Shown here piece after piece: positions 1 to 12,896 of a DNA stretch of 64,000 bases (its first letter is position 1; every line of letters begins with the position of its first letter). Source of the DNA: Portulaca oleracea. Taxonomy: Eukaryota; Streptophyta; Magnoliopsida; Caryophyllales; Portulacaceae. The translations under genes were made by a program, and so were the position numbers. The notes beneath the pieces were generated by a model that did not search any database, was not told where the DNA came from, and saw only the letters and a program-made list of their open reading frames with translations. The stretch is taken from assembly GCA_029582165.1 (NCBI GenBank), contig CM055877.1, forward strand, positions 42,169,249 through 42,233,248, given 5' to 3'.

Positions 1-589
1 TTTCTAGGAGAGTTTATCATTGTTATAGACCAACCATTTTGGCTCATGAGTGTTATGTTTACTTCTATTTAACACCGTTTCCTTTCCCAATTTCCTTCTG
101 GAAAGTGCCATTCTTTTATCAGTTATCCACTCATTTACCCAGTGATGATGAACTACATCTATATTAGCATGCTTTCTATTTGGTCAGCTTTTCTTTTTTC
201 CAAAGTAATTATTATTTTCCCAGTAAGCATCTACAGTTTATATCCAAGTTTTAGCTTAAATAAAAGTTACTATTCGATCAATATCAATAACTTACGTTTT
301 GTACACCCCAAGCGACTATTGTCAACCATTCATGCATCCCCAATATTGATGTTCCTAATTCAAGAATCTTGACATACTTACCCAAATACTTTCTCTCTGG
401 AACTTGAAGGTTCTCCTTCCTTTGTATGACACTAAAAACTCTACAATACTTCTAAAAATTCACAGATTTGATTATCAAAAACTTACCCAAGATCTTTTTC
501 TTCATATCAAGTTCATTTCAGTGTCACATATGGTTTTCCTTCTTCATGGAATCCTTATAATTATTATCCCTATCAATTATATTATCCCT

Positions 590-3290
590 TGTTAGCTACC
601 CGCATGAGAAGGTAGACCTTAGGTTGGACATCTTAATGTTGGGTATAGATTGGTTAAGCCTAACTCAAGCTCAGAATAGATGCGGGGAAGGAATAATCAT
701 TCTTAGGAATGCCTCGGGAGTAGAGGTTTGTTTTATTGGAGATTTAGGTATAAATTAGTGTCCTATCTAAACCTACGTAAAGGGCCGGAAGCTACTAAGT
801 AACGGGTGCAAGGGTTACCTGTGTTCGATTAGTAAAGATCTTAGTGATCCACCCAACATAGAAGAGTTCTTCGTGGTGCAAGATTTTCTAGATGTTTCCC
901 CGAGGAAGTTACAAAGTTACCCTGAGGAGGGAGATCGACTTCGAGATCAAACTAGTTCCAGAAGCTAGACCTATATCTAAAAGCACCCCATCGGGTGGCG
1001 CCAGCAGAGCTTAAAGAACTAAAGGTGCAATTGGAAGACTTGTGGAGCAAAGGTTTTATGAGACCTAGTACGTCACACTGGGGAGGCCCCAGTGTTGTTT
1101 GTAAGGAAAAAGGACGGAATTCCGAGGTTATGCATTGATTACCGAGAATTTAATTAAGTCACGATCGGGAACAAGCACCCTCTTCCAAGGATCGATGATC
1201 TATTTGACCAACTCCAAGGAACAGGAGTATTTTTCTTCTAAGATCAATTTGAAGGTCCGGATGCCATAACTCAAAGTTAAAGATGAGGACATCTCTAATC
1301 TACCTTTAGGAAGAAGATATGGTCACTATGAGTTCACCGTAATGCCTTTTTGAGCTTACTAATACTCCAACAGTAATTATGGATTTGATGAATCGAGTGT
1401 TCAATCCCCATTGGGATAAGGTTGTAGTGGTACTTATCGACGATATCTTGGTATATTCAAAAGGTCAAGAAGAGCATGAAAGTCATTCAAGAATGGTACT
1501 CCAGACGCTAAGGGAACGGCGATTGTATGCTAAATTTTCAACATGTGCATTTTAGCACAAGGAAGTAGGATTTTTGGGACATATGATAACCAGTGAAGGG
1601 ATCCGAGTGGACCCTAGCAAAGTACCCGCCTTAAGGATTCGGCAAGACTTACTACGGCTACTGAAGTTCGAAGTTTTCTAGGTATGGCCGGATACTATAG
1701 GAGGTTCGTTCCGAACTTTTCTAAAATAGCTCTTCTTTTGACCAATCGCCTCACGAAATCAACCCGGTTTGAATGGACCGGAAAGTGCGAAGGAGATTTT
1801 CCAACGCTTGAGGAGAAGCTTACAACCGCCCTAGTATTGTCCCTTTCCGAGGAAGGACAGGAGTACGTCGTGTACAGTGATGCGTCTTATCAAGGGCTGG
1901 GGTGTGTACTAATGTAGGATGGTAAAATGATAGCGTATGCTTCACAACGGTTGAAGCCACATGAGAAGGATTATCCGACGCGTGACTTGGAGCTAGCAGC
2001 AGTAGTTTTGCTCTAAAGAGTTGGCGACATTATCTGTAGGGAGTCCCTACTACGATCTTCGCGAATCACAAGGGTCTCGAGTATATATTCACTCAAAGAA
2101 AGTTGAATCTAAGGCAGCGAAGGTGGTTAGAACTCACCAAGGGTTATAATCTAAATAACCAATACCACCCCGGGTAAAGCAAACTCAGTGGCAGATGCCT
2201 TAAATTAGAAGACTCAGCATGGGACTTTAACTCATCTCGAAGTTCATTCAAGGATATGGCTAGAGTTAAATAGGGAAATGTCGAGTTAGTAAAGCAGGGG
2301 AACATCGCCAAGAGACTGGCTATACTGACCTTTCAACTGAAAATCATTGAAGAAATTAAAGTCGAACAAATGAATGACCCTGAATTCAAGAGAATTGTGG
2401 ATAATCTACTTTCAAAAAAAAAAAAAGGAAGGCCTGGATTTTAGTCCACGAGGATGGAACTTTAAGTTTTTTGAGTAGGCTATGAGTACCCAACCAAGAA
2501 AAAAATTTAAGGCTTAAGCTTTTGGAAGAAGGCCACAGTTCATCGTACTCTGTACATCCAAGAGGTACAAACATGTATAGGGATTTAAGAGAGCACTTTA
2601 GTGGCCTAACATGAGAAGGGACGTAGCTAGCTATGTAGATATGTGCTTAACTTGTCAAAAAGGGTCAAAGCAGAACATCAACGATCATTAGGTGAACTTA
2701 GACCTTTAGAAATTCCCACGTGGAAATGGGAATCGATTTCTATGGATTTTATTGTGGGATTACCCCTCACAGCTTCTAGAAGAAATGTCATTTGGGTATT
2801 TGCATACCGCCTTGCTAAGTCGGCGCATTTCATTCCTAGTCATGAAGGATGGAAAGTGGATAAGGTTGAGATATCTATGTCCAAGAGGTTGTGTTTTCCT
2901 TAGGGCTTCTCCAACCAAAAGGGGTTCAAGATTCAACGTCAGGGAGAAGTTAAGCTCTCATTATATCGGTCCTTATTTCTTTGTGAAGAAGATAAATCCA
3001 ATGGCGTATCGTTTAGATTTACCCTCCAAACCTAGGGCAAATACATGACGCTTTTTCGCCTCCCACCAAAAATATGTGTCGAACCCAACTCACGCTTCTA
3101 GAGGAAGAACCTCCTCATAGCGTAAGATCTCGCTTTCGAGCAAAAACCGATCCGAATTTTGGATCGTAGAATAAAACGACTCCGTTCTAAAGAAAGTTCC
3201 GTTAATCAAGGTACTATGGGCAAGCCAAGACACCTCGGAGGCCACGTGGGAAACGGAGGAAGACATGAAGACAAGCTAACCGCAACTCTC
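590..3290 (+). pseudogene. Chromovirus pol pseudogene (PR-RT-RH-INT-chromodomain), unit 1
   Basis: Recognisable blocks in broken frames run in this order: a protease end with the LGIDWL motif near 635-650; RT start around 1000-1100; the RT catalytic box LIDDILVYS at about 1432-1460; the RNase H junction [14 protein letters not shown] at 1684; the RNase H aspartate block YSDASYQGLG near 1876-1905; the integrase zinc-finger region near 2560-2670; the integrase core with GLP and KSAHFIP motifs (2700-2860); the GPY/F-type motif YIGPYF near 2963; and a frameshifted chromodomain (3130-3290). In a living element this would make the protease, reverse transcriptase, RNase H and integrase. Here it is dead. 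Confidence 0.85.
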
Positions 3291-3350
3291 TTAAGGTTTT
3301 TCATTCATGATTAATCCAACAGCAAGTTTCGGGGACGAAACTTTTTTTTT

Positions 3351-3362
3351 AGGAGGGGAGGG
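3351..3362 (+). promoter_or_regulatory. Polypurine tract, unit 1
   Basis: AGGAGGGGAGGG sits directly before the LTR start TGTAACGACC. It is the second-strand primer site for reverse transcription. The same tract occurs at 10186-10197, at 16117-16128, and as the reverse complement at 15234-15245. Confidence 0.8.
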
Positions 3363-4880
3363 TGTAACGACCCGCCCTAAACCCGTATTAATTAAAACCT
3401 TAATGGCAGTAATTAGCCCAAAATACGCTAATAAAATTTTTCTTCTTTTACGTTACGATTATTATTATTTGTTTCTATGCGTGACAGGTCTCGAGCAAGG
3501 CGATGGCTAAATGGGTTAATTATATGTCATCTCGGATGTGTGTAAAGATACACATATTAGTACGAGTTTATGAATATTTTTACGATAAGTTATATAATTT
3601 ATTTTATTATTCTCGATTTTACGCTTTTAACCGAGGAAGGTTATATCAATTTTAATGTCCATTTCGATCACGATTTATGTCATCCAACCTTCCTAATTAC
3701 ATTTTATTGTTCAATTTATTTTATTAATGTTATCCTACCAATTTATTTTATGTGGTTCAATACTAGTTAATTTTTTACCCAATTTAATTCCAAGTAATTT
3801 TATTTAGGTTTACAACTAAACTATTTTATCAAGTTTTATATTTATTAATTTTATTTAGTCAATACAAATTATTTTATCTAGCTTAATTTTAATTACCTTT
3901 GTCTAGCCTAATTACCAATTGGATAAGTTAATTAGATTAAGAGGGTTATTTATATAAAGGGGTTAAGTTAGAATGGGTTTATTTCAATTTCATTTCAGAC
4001 AAATATCACAAACCCTCCTCTTCCTCCCATTTCTCCGCCCACCCCGTGCCCCCTTGCCGGGCGTTTTCCGCGATCGGCCGGGCCAAGCCGGGCGGTGGTC
4101 CGGCAGGCCGAGCCACTTCCCTCCTCTCTTGTTTGGAGAATTATAAGAAGATTTTGGAGAATTAGCATTTCATAGGAAGCATGACATGAATGTATGAAGT
4201 TTGGGTATAAATGTGTGGTATATGTGCCTCTTATGGTTTGAGATTGGGAATATGTGAAAGTTGTTGGGATGGATGTTGAGCATGAAGCTCCAAATAAGTA
4301 TATGAAGTGCAAATGTTTTCTTGCAGGTATGAAGTTATGTAAAATTATGGGATAGTCCGATTTATAGGGGAAGTGCTGTCGAAATTTCTCCATAATTTAT
4401 AGAGCTTTAGTAGAAAAACAAATCTAAGGAAGTTTAAATACAAAATTGCAAGTAATCTAATAGTTTGGTACCGGTGAAGCTTGCTAAGTGTTCTTGAGAT
4501 TATGAGGCATGTTAAATTAGTCCCTAAAAGAGAAGTGTAAACATCCAAGGAAAAGTTTATGAATCCAATTCCAAGTGGGATTGTTGTAAGGCGCAAATGA
4601 GGTGCAAAGTGCTTGATATTGGTGTATATTGAAATGTTTTAAAGCATCTATATGATACAAATGAATAGTAAGCACAACGCATAGTTAAGTAAGGTCATGG
4701 TGATCTTAAGAAGGGACAAGAGTTCCTCTAGTATCGAACAAAGTTCAAGATGGTTGAGTCTCGGACCTTGCCTTGTTTTTCTTTTATTAATTTTTAACGA
4801 GCTCTTATTTGCTAAGTTTACTAAAACTTCGCGTTCATGTTATATATATGTAATATAGAGGGAACCCAGTGGTGACCCTT
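3363..4880 (+). repeat. Chromovirus LTR, unit 1 (right end uncertain)
   Basis: The left end is firm: TGTAACGACCCGCCC follows the polypurine tract. The AT-rich U3 contains a TATA box at 3951-3960. It is followed by a GC-rich block (4040-4110) that looks like the start of the transcribed region. I could not find a primer binding site, so the right end (about 4880) is a guess. It is placed before the gag-like reading frame at 4898. Confidence 0.65.
3951..3960 (+). promoter_or_regulatory. TATA box of the chromovirus LTR, unit 1
   Basis: TATATAAAGG lies in the LTR about 590 bp from its start, after AT-rich U3 and before the GC-rich leader. This is the usual layout for an LTR promoter. The same site is at 10786-10795. 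Confidence 0.6.
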
Positions 4881-4897
4881 TTCCCAACCCATTCGCA

Positions 4898-6000
4898 ATG
4901 TTAATGGAGCCCAAGATCGATATTCAAGTCCATCTCAAGATGTTGCGAGACGTTTTGACGCCCATTGTACAAGCTAACCCGAAATCGGAATACAGCGATG
5001 ACATGGTCGAGCACGTTGTGTATTGGCCACTCTTCCCACGAGTCCGTGGGACGATATTAGAAGCCGCTATCGTCGATTACTCCTTCGAGGAGCATCCGGC
5101 CGACGCGTTTGGTGCCTAAAATTTTGACTGTTCTGGTAATGGCGAAGTTGGAAGGACATAGCTACAGGCGTGGATTAACATAAAATACGGTTGAGTATTG
5201 TGGAAGATCTTAGTAAGCTAAGACAAAAAAAAAATTCATAAATGCAATACCGCGATCAAGTAAGGAAAGCCCAGCATTTCTATCCCTCGGTGACCCTCTT
5301 ATTTGTTCACCCACGTATAGAATTTCCAAAATAAGAATCGCGACTTCTTGCTACACGCATAACCAGGATATACATGATGAAAGGCCTCGAATGTTAGGAG
5401 CATGGCTTTGACCGCTATCACCCTCGAGTTGTCACCTCCAAAGTATAACGATGTCAAGGGTATTCCCGAGGAGGGGATACCATACCCTTTTAACGACCTT
5501 TTGGGTCCTCAAATTTTTCCCTCTGGCCGTCGTATGCTCGTGATTATGTAAAGGAGGTACAAGTAGCCCCGGATTTTATGAGTGTCAAATTTAATTACGC
5601 CAAGGAGAAAATAAGTCTAGAAAAGGGACTAGAGTGACCCAAGATCTAAAGGAAGCCATGACTCGGTCAATGAAAACTGCACCTCCGCCTAGAACGGACG
5701 GGATGAAAGCACAGATAGGTTCTATGGGGATAAGGAGGCAGTAATATTGATGTATTCTGTCATGTATTGTCGACATGGAAAAAAAAAATTGGTATATGTG
5801 TGGGATGGAAAGCAAAGGATTATACTAATAATTGTTCCATGCTTTAAGTGCGGCCAAGTTAATTCTTGGAATGAAGGAAATGAGTCGAACTCTAGTAACT
5901 TGCAAGGGGAGAGGAAGCACGCGTAGTGGTCTTTAAAGTAGAAACTTGGGTCCAACGAGTAGTATACGTATCGTTTGAGCCGTTTTAGTATCAGAAGTAG
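4898..6000 (+). pseudogene. Chromovirus gag pseudogene, unit 1
   Basis: An open stretch (4898-5119) begins MLMEPKIDIQVHLKML and lies after the LTR, where gag belongs; by itself it is not diagnostic. A degenerate zinc knuckle CFKCGQ near 5840 keeps the first two cysteines, but the expected histidine and last cysteine are gone. Many stops lie between. The assignment rests on position plus the knuckle. Confidence 0.55.
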
Positions 6001-7429
6001 GTACCTATATATATATATATGATTCCCCGATCCTTGAACTAGCACGTGATAGTGTTTTTGGGAGTTAAGAGCGGCTACTAAACCCCAGATGACCAGAAGA
6101 ATACGTAACCGGGTAGTTGGCCACGTTCCCTTGACCAAGCTTCGGATTCGATATTCCGAGGTATCAAGAGAACATACCAATTTCGGTAACTCAGATTTGG
6201 ATGTAATTCTATAGGAATTCACGTGAAGTAATAAAGGGAAGAAGTACGGTATACTTATCTTAATTGTTCAAAGAGTTTGAAGAGTCTAATAACAATGGTC
6301 AATAAGGTGAACAAGGGTTCTTATGAACGTCGTACCCATGATAGAGGCCTTAACGCGAATACAAGGATTTTGACATTGGTTGTGGAAAGACTGATAGTCA
6401 CTTCTAATTCTGTGTAAGAAACAATGTGAGGGGAGAAATAAAAAGGGAAGCAATAGAATCATGATGAAATTAGGAGATTAATATGGGATTAGAGATTTAT
6501 GAATAAGAACGAGACTAAGGGGGAAAGCTGGACTGGAGGGATAAACTTATTACGTATATGGGTTTCCTAGAGGCATCCAACGAGATTGTGAGGTTTAGAA
6601 ATTTTGACCCCTTTTACACGTATACATGTACCAAAATCCACCTAGCCTTCTCTTTTAACGAGCAACCATTGTAAGCTTCAACCCTCCTCTGTATGGCTAA
6701 CATACCTTGAGTTCATTGTTGAACCGAGTCTTATCTCACACTCATATTGTGCATCCTCCTATTAAAATTCATCTTTATCCTTGTAAGACTGCATTCAGCT
6801 TTGTCAATTCTAATCATTGTTTATTCTCAAGAATTTCTAGGAGAGTTTATCATTGTTATAGACCAACCATTTTGGCTCATGAGTGTTATGTTTACTTCTA
6901 TTTAACACCGTTTCCTTTCCCAATTTCCTTCTGGAAAGTGCCATTCTTTTATCAGTTATCCACTCATTTACCCAGTGATGATGAACTACATCTATATTAG
7001 CATGCTTTCTATTTGGTCAGCTTTTCTTTTTTCCAAAGTAATTATTATTTTCCCAGTAAGCATCTACAGTTTATATCCAAGTTTTAGCTTAAATAAAAGT
7101 TACTATTCGATCAATATCAATAACTTACGTTTTGTACACCCCAAGCGACTATTGTCAACCATTCATGCATCCCCAATATTGATGTTCCTAATTCAAGAAT
7201 CTTGACATACTTACCCAAATACTTTCTCTCTGGAACTTGAAGGTTCTCCTTCCTTTGTATGACACTAAAAACTCTACAATACTTCTAAAAATTCACAGAT
7301 TTGATTATCAAAAACTTACCCAAGATCTTTTTCTTCATATCAAGTTCATTTCAGTGTCACATATGGTTTTCCTTCTTCATGGAATCCTTATAATTATTAT
7401 CCCTATCAATTATATTATCCCTTGTTAGC

Positions 7430-10130
7430 TACCCGCATGAGAAGGTAGACCTTAGGTTGGACATCTTAATGTTGGGTATAGATTGGTTAAGCCTAACTCA
7501 AGCTCAGAATAGATGCGGGGAAGGAATAATCATTCTTAGGAATGCCTCGGGAGTAGAGGTTTGTTTTATTGGAGATTTAGGTATAAATTAGTGTCCTATC
7601 TAAACCTACGTAAAGGGCCGGAAGCTACTAAGTAACGGGTGCAAGGGTTACCTGTGTTCGATTAGTAAAGATCTTAGTGATCCACCCAACATAGAAGAGT
7701 TCTTCGTGGTGCAAGATTTTCTAGATGTTTCCCCGAGGAAGTTACAAAGTTACCCTGAGGAGGGAGATCGACTTCGAGATCAAACTAGTTCCAGAAGCTA
7801 GACCTATATCTAAAAGCACCCCATCGGGTGGCGCCAGCAGAGCTTAAAGAACTAAAGGTGCAATTGGAAGACTTGTGGAGCAAAGGTTTTATGAGACCTA
7901 GTACGTCACACTGGGGAGGCCCCAGTGTTGTTTATGGAAAAGGACGGAATTCCGAGGTTATGCATTGATTACCGAGAATTTAATTAAGTCACGATCGGGA
8001 ACAAGCACCCTCTTCCAAGGATCGATGATCTATTTGACCAACTCCAAGGAACAGGAGTATTTTTCTTCTAAGATCAATTTGAAGGTCCGGATGCCATAAC
8101 TCAAAGTTAAAGATGAGGACATCTCTAATCTGCCTTTAGGAAGAAGATATGGTCACTATGAGTTCACCGTAATGCCTTTTTGAGCTTACTAATACTCCAA
8201 CAGTAATTATGGATTTGATGAATCGAGTGTTCAATCCCCATTGGGATAAGGTTGTAGTGGTACTTATCGACGATATCTTGGTATATTCAAAAGGTCAAGA
8301 AGAGCATGAAAGTCATTCAAGAATGGTACTCCAGACGCTAAGGAGCAGCGATTGTATGCTAAATTTTCAACATGTGCATTTTAGCACAAGGAAGTAGGAT
8401 TTTGGGACATATGATAACGGTGAAGGGATCCGAGTGGACCCTAGCAAAGTACCCGCCTTAAGGATTCGGCAAGACTTACTACGGCTACTGAAGTTCGAAG
8501 TTTTCTAGGTATGGCCGGATACTATAGGAGGTTCGTTCCGAACTTTTCTAAAATAGCTCTTCTTTTGACCAATCGCCTCACGAAATCAACCCGGTTTGAA
8601 TGGACCGGAAAGTGCGAAGGAGATTTTCCAACGCTTGAGGAGAAGCTTACAACCGCCCTAGTATTGTCCCTTTCCGAGGAAGGACAGGAGTACGTCGTGT
8701 ACAGTGATGCGTCTTATCAAGGGCTGGGGTGTGTACTAATGTAGGATGGTAAAATGATAGCGTATGCTTCACAACGGTTGAAGCCACATGAGAAGGATTA
8801 TCCGACGCGTGACTTGGAGCTAGCAGCAGTAGTTTTGCTCTAAAGAGTTGGCGGCATTATCTGTAGGGAGTCCCTACTACGATCTTCGCGAATCACAAGG
8901 GTCTCGAGTATATATTCACTCAAAGAAAGTTGAATCTAAGGCAGCGAAGGTGGTTAGAACTCACCAAGGGTTATAATCTAAATAACCAATACCACCCCGA
9001 GTAAAGCAAACTCAGTGGCAGATGCCTTAAATTAGAAGACTCAGCATGGGACTTTAACTCATCTCGAAGTTCATTCAAGGATATGGCCAGAGTTAAATAG
9101 GGAAATGTCGAGTTAGTAAAGCAGGGGAACATCGCCAAGAGACTGGCTATACTGACCTTTCAACTGAAAATCATTGAAGAAATTAAAGTCGAACAAATGA
9201 ATGACCCTGAATTCAAGAGAATTGTGGATAATCTACTTTCAAAAAAAAAAAAAAGGAAGGCCTGGATTTTAGTCCACGAGGATGGAACTTTAAGTTTTTT
9301 GAGTAGGCTATGAGTACCCAACCAAGAAAAAAATTTAAGGCTTAAGCTTTTGGAAGAAGGCCACAGTTCATCGTACTCTGTACATCCAAGAGGTACAAAC
9401 ATGTATAAGGATTTAAGAGAGCACTTTAGTGGCCTAACATGAGAAGGGACGTAGCTAGCTATGTAGATATGTGCTTAACTTGTCAAAAAGGGTCAAAGCA
9501 GAACATCAACGATCATTAGGTGAACTTAGACCTTTAGAAATTCCCACGTGGAAATGGGAATCGATTTCTATGGATTTTATTGTGGGATTACCCCTCACAG
9601 CTTCTAGAAGAAATGTCATTTGGGTATTTGCATACCGCCTTGCTAAGTCGGCGCATTTCATTCCTAGTCATGAAGGATGGAAAGTGGATAAGGTTGCAGA
9701 TATCTATGTCCAAGAGGTTGTGTTTTCCTTAGGGCTTCTCCAACCAAAAGGGGTTCGAAGATTCAACGTCAGGGAGAAGTTAAGCTCTCATTATATCGGT
9801 CCTTATTTCTTTGTGAAGAAGATAAATCCAATGGCGTATCGTTTAGATTTACCCTCCAAACCTAGGGCAAATACATGACGTTTTTCTCGTCTCCCAGCTT
9901 CGAAAATATGTGTCGAACCCAACTCACGTTCTAGAGGAAGAACCTCCTCTGTTAGCAGAAGATCTCGCTTTCGAGCAAAAACCGATCCGAATTTTGGATC
10001 GTAGAATAAAACGACTCCGTTCTAAAGAAAGTTCCGTTAATCAAGGTACTATGGGCAAGCCAAGACACCTCGGAGGCCACGTGGGAAACGGAGGAAGACA
10101 TGAAGACAAGCTAACCGCAACTCTCTTAAG
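7430..10130 (+). pseudogene. Chromovirus pol pseudogene, unit 2
   Basis: This has the same block order as unit 1: protease end near 7470, RT box [10 protein letters not shown] at about 8267-8295, RNase H start at 8511, integrase core from 9471, YIGPYF near 9795, chromodomain 9910-10130. The last part is better preserved than in unit 1. One frame stays open from 9471 to 9878, so the integrase core and GPY/F motif are continuous. The chromodomain splits over two frames: one ends near IRILDRRIKRLRSKE and the next carries a VLWASQDTSEATWE-type block. The RT contains many stops identical to unit 1. Confidence 0.85.
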
Positions 10131-10197
10131 GTTTTTCATTCATGATTAATCCAACAGCAAGTTTCGGGGACGAAACTTTTTTTTTAGGAGGGGAGGG

Positions 10198-11720
10198 TGT
10201 AACGACCCGCCCTAAACCCGTATTAATTAAAACCTTAATGGCAGTAATTAGCCCAAAATACGCTAATAAAATTTTTCTTCTTTTACGTTACGATTATTAT
10301 TATTTGTTTCTATGCGTGACAGGTCTCGAGCAAGGCGATGGCTAAATGGGTTAATTATATGTCATCTCGGATGTGTGTAAAGATACACATATTAGTACGA
10401 GTTTATGAATATTTTTACGATAAGTTATATAATTTATTTTATTATTCTCGATTTTACGCTTTTAACCGAGGAAGGTTATATCAATTTTAATGTCCATTTC
10501 GATCACGATTTATGTCATCCAACCTTCCTAATTACATTTTATTGTTCAATTTATTTTATTAATGTTATCCTACCAATTTATTTTATGTGGTTCAATACTA
10601 GTTAATTTTTTACCCAATTTAATTCCAAGTAATTTTATTTAGGTTTACAACTAAACTATTTTATCAAGTTTTATATTTATTAATTTTATTTAGTCAATAC
10701 AAATTATTTTATCTAGCTTAATTTTAATTACCTTTGTCTAGCCTAATTACCAATTGGATAAGTTAATTAGATTAAGAGGGTTATTTATATAAAGGGGTTA
10801 AGTTAGAATGGGTTTATTTCAATTTCATTTCAGACAAATATCACAAACCCTCCTCTTCCTCCCATTTCTCCTCTGCCCAGCCCCGTGCCCCCCCTTGCTG
10901 GGCGTTTTCCGGCGATCGGCCGGCCAAGCCGGCGGTGGTCCGGTGGTGGCCGAGCCACTCCTTCCCTCCTCTCTTGTTTGGAGAATTATAAGAAGATTTT
11001 GGAGAATTAGCATTTCATAGGAAGCATGACATGAATGTATGAAGTTTGGGGTATAAATGTGTGGTATATGTGCCTCTTATGGTTTGAGATTGGGAATATG
11101 TGAAAGTTGTTGGGATGGATGTTGAGCATGAAGCTCCAAATAAGTATATGAAGTGCAAATGTTTTCTTGCAGGTATGAAGTTATGTAAAATTATGGGATA
11201 GTCCGATTTATAGGGGAAGTGCTGTCGAAATTTCTCCATAATTTATAGAGCTTTAGTAGAAAAACAAATCTAAGGAAGTTTAAATACAAAATTGCAAGTA
11301 ATCTAATAGTTTGGTACCGGTGAAGCTTGCTAAGTGTTCTTGAGATTATGAGGCATGTTAAATTAGTCCCTAAAAGAGAAGTGTAAACATCCAAGGAAAA
11401 GTTTATGAATCCAATTCCAAGTGGGATTGTTGTAAGGCGCAAATGAGGTGCAAAGTGCTTGATATTGGTGTATATTGAAATGTTTTAAAGCATCTATATG
11501 ATACAAATGAATAGTAAGCACAACGCATAGTTAAGTAAGGTCATGGTGATCTTAAGAAGGGACAAGAGTTCCTCTAGTATCGAACAAAGTTCAAGATGGT
11601 TGAGTCTCGGACCTTGCCTTGTTTTTCTTTTATTAATTTTTAACGAGCTCTTATTTGCTAAGTTTACTAAAACTTCGCGTTCATGTTATATATATGTAAT
11701 ATAGAGGGAACCCAGTGGTG
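10198..11720 (+). repeat. Chromovirus LTR, unit 2 (right end uncertain)
   Basis: This is the counterpart of the LTR at 3363, preceded by the polypurine tract at 10186-10197 and with a TATA box at 10786-10795. The GC-rich leader (10863-10965) is the part copied again at about 13548-13680. Confidence 0.65.
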
Positions 11721-11743
11721 ACCCTTTTCCCAACCCATTCGCA

Positions 11744-12830
11744 ATGTTAATGGAGCCCAAGATCGATATTCAAGTCCATCTCAAGATGTTGCGAGACGTT
11801 TTGACGCCCATTGTACAAGCTAACCCGAAATCGGAATACAGCGATGACATGGTCGAGCACGTTGTGTATTGGCCACTCTTCCCCACGAGAGTCCGTGGGA
11901 CGATATTAGAAGCCGCTATCGTCGATTACTCCTTCGAGGAGCATCCGGCCGACGCGTTTGGTGCCTAAAATTTTGACTGTTCTGGTAATGGCGAAGTTGG
12001 AAGGACATAGCTACAGGCGTGGATTAACATAAAATACGGTTGAGTATTGTGGAAGATCTTAGTAAGCTAAGACAAAAAAAAAATTCATAAATGCAATACC
12101 GCGATCAAGTAAGGAAAGCCCAGCATTTCTATCCCTCGGTGACCCTCTTATTTGTTCACCCACGTATAGAATTTCCAAAATAAGAATCGCGACTTCTTGC
12201 TACACGCATAACCAGGATATACATGATGAAAGGCCTCGAATGTTAGGAGCATGGCTTTGACCGCTATCACCCTCGAGTTGTCACCTCCAAAGTATAACGA
12301 TGTCAAGGGTATTCCCGAGGAGGGGATACCATACCCTTTTAACGACCTTTTGGGTCCTCAAATTTTTCCCTCTGGCCGTCGTATGCTCGTGATTATGTAA
12401 AGGAGGTACAAGTAGCCCCGGATTTTATGAGTGTCAAATTTAATTACGCCAAGGAGAAAATAAGTCTAGAAAAGGGACTAGAGTGACCCAAGATCTAAAG
12501 GAAGCCATGACTCGGTCAATGAAAACTGCACCTCCGCCTAGAACGGACGGGATGAAAGCACAGATAGGTTCTATGGGGATAAGGAGGCAGTAATATTGAT
12601 GTATTCTGTCATGTATTGTCGACATGGAAAAAAAAAATTGGTATATGTGTGGGATGGAAAGCAAAGGATTATACTAATAATTGTTCCATGCTTTAAGTGC
12701 GGCCAAGTTAATTCTTGGAATGAAGGAAATGAGTCGAACTCTAGGGGAGAGGAAGCACGTGTAGTGGTCTTTAAAGTAGAAACTTGGGTCCAACGAGTAG
12801 TATACGTATCGTTTGAGCCGTTTTAGTATC
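11744..12830 (+). pseudogene. Chromovirus gag pseudogene, unit 2
   Basis: This is the counterpart of the gag remnant in unit 1. The broken zinc knuckle CFKCGQ begins at about 12689, inside a short open stretch (12596-12826). Stops and frameshifts match unit 1. Confidence 0.55.
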
Positions 12831-12838
12831 AGAAGTAG

Positions 12839-12840
<2 letters not shown>

Positions 12841-12892
<52 letters not shown>
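12841..12892. repeat. (AT)n microsatellite
   Basis: About 50 bp of uninterrupted AT dinucleotides. The same place in unit 1 (6005-6020) has only about eight repeats, so the tract changed length after the unit was duplicated. Confidence 0.95.

Positions 12893-12896
<4 letters not shown>

Larger units (their letters stand above)
1..6833 (+). mobile_element. Decayed Ty3/gypsy chromovirus, tandem unit 1
   Basis: This is the first of two near-identical units. The sequence at position 1 restarts at 6834, and corresponding landmarks are 6833-6849 bp apart throughout. The window starts inside the element. In order, the unit holds an unrecognised stretch (1-590), the end of a protease domain, RT, RNase H, integrase and chromodomain (to about 3290), a polypurine tract (3351-3362), an LTR starting at 3363, and a gag region (about 4898-6000). 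Every domain is broken by stops and frameshifts, so the unit cannot encode a working polyprotein. A chromodomain after the GPY/F-type integrase end places it among chromoviruses. A Tekay-like clade is an inference from the TGTAAC LTR start. Confidence 0.85.

Noticed and set aside
3307..3510. Small plus-strand frame over the polypurine tract (also 10142-10345)
   Set aside because: It spans the polypurine tract and LTR edge of a dead element; no protein features.
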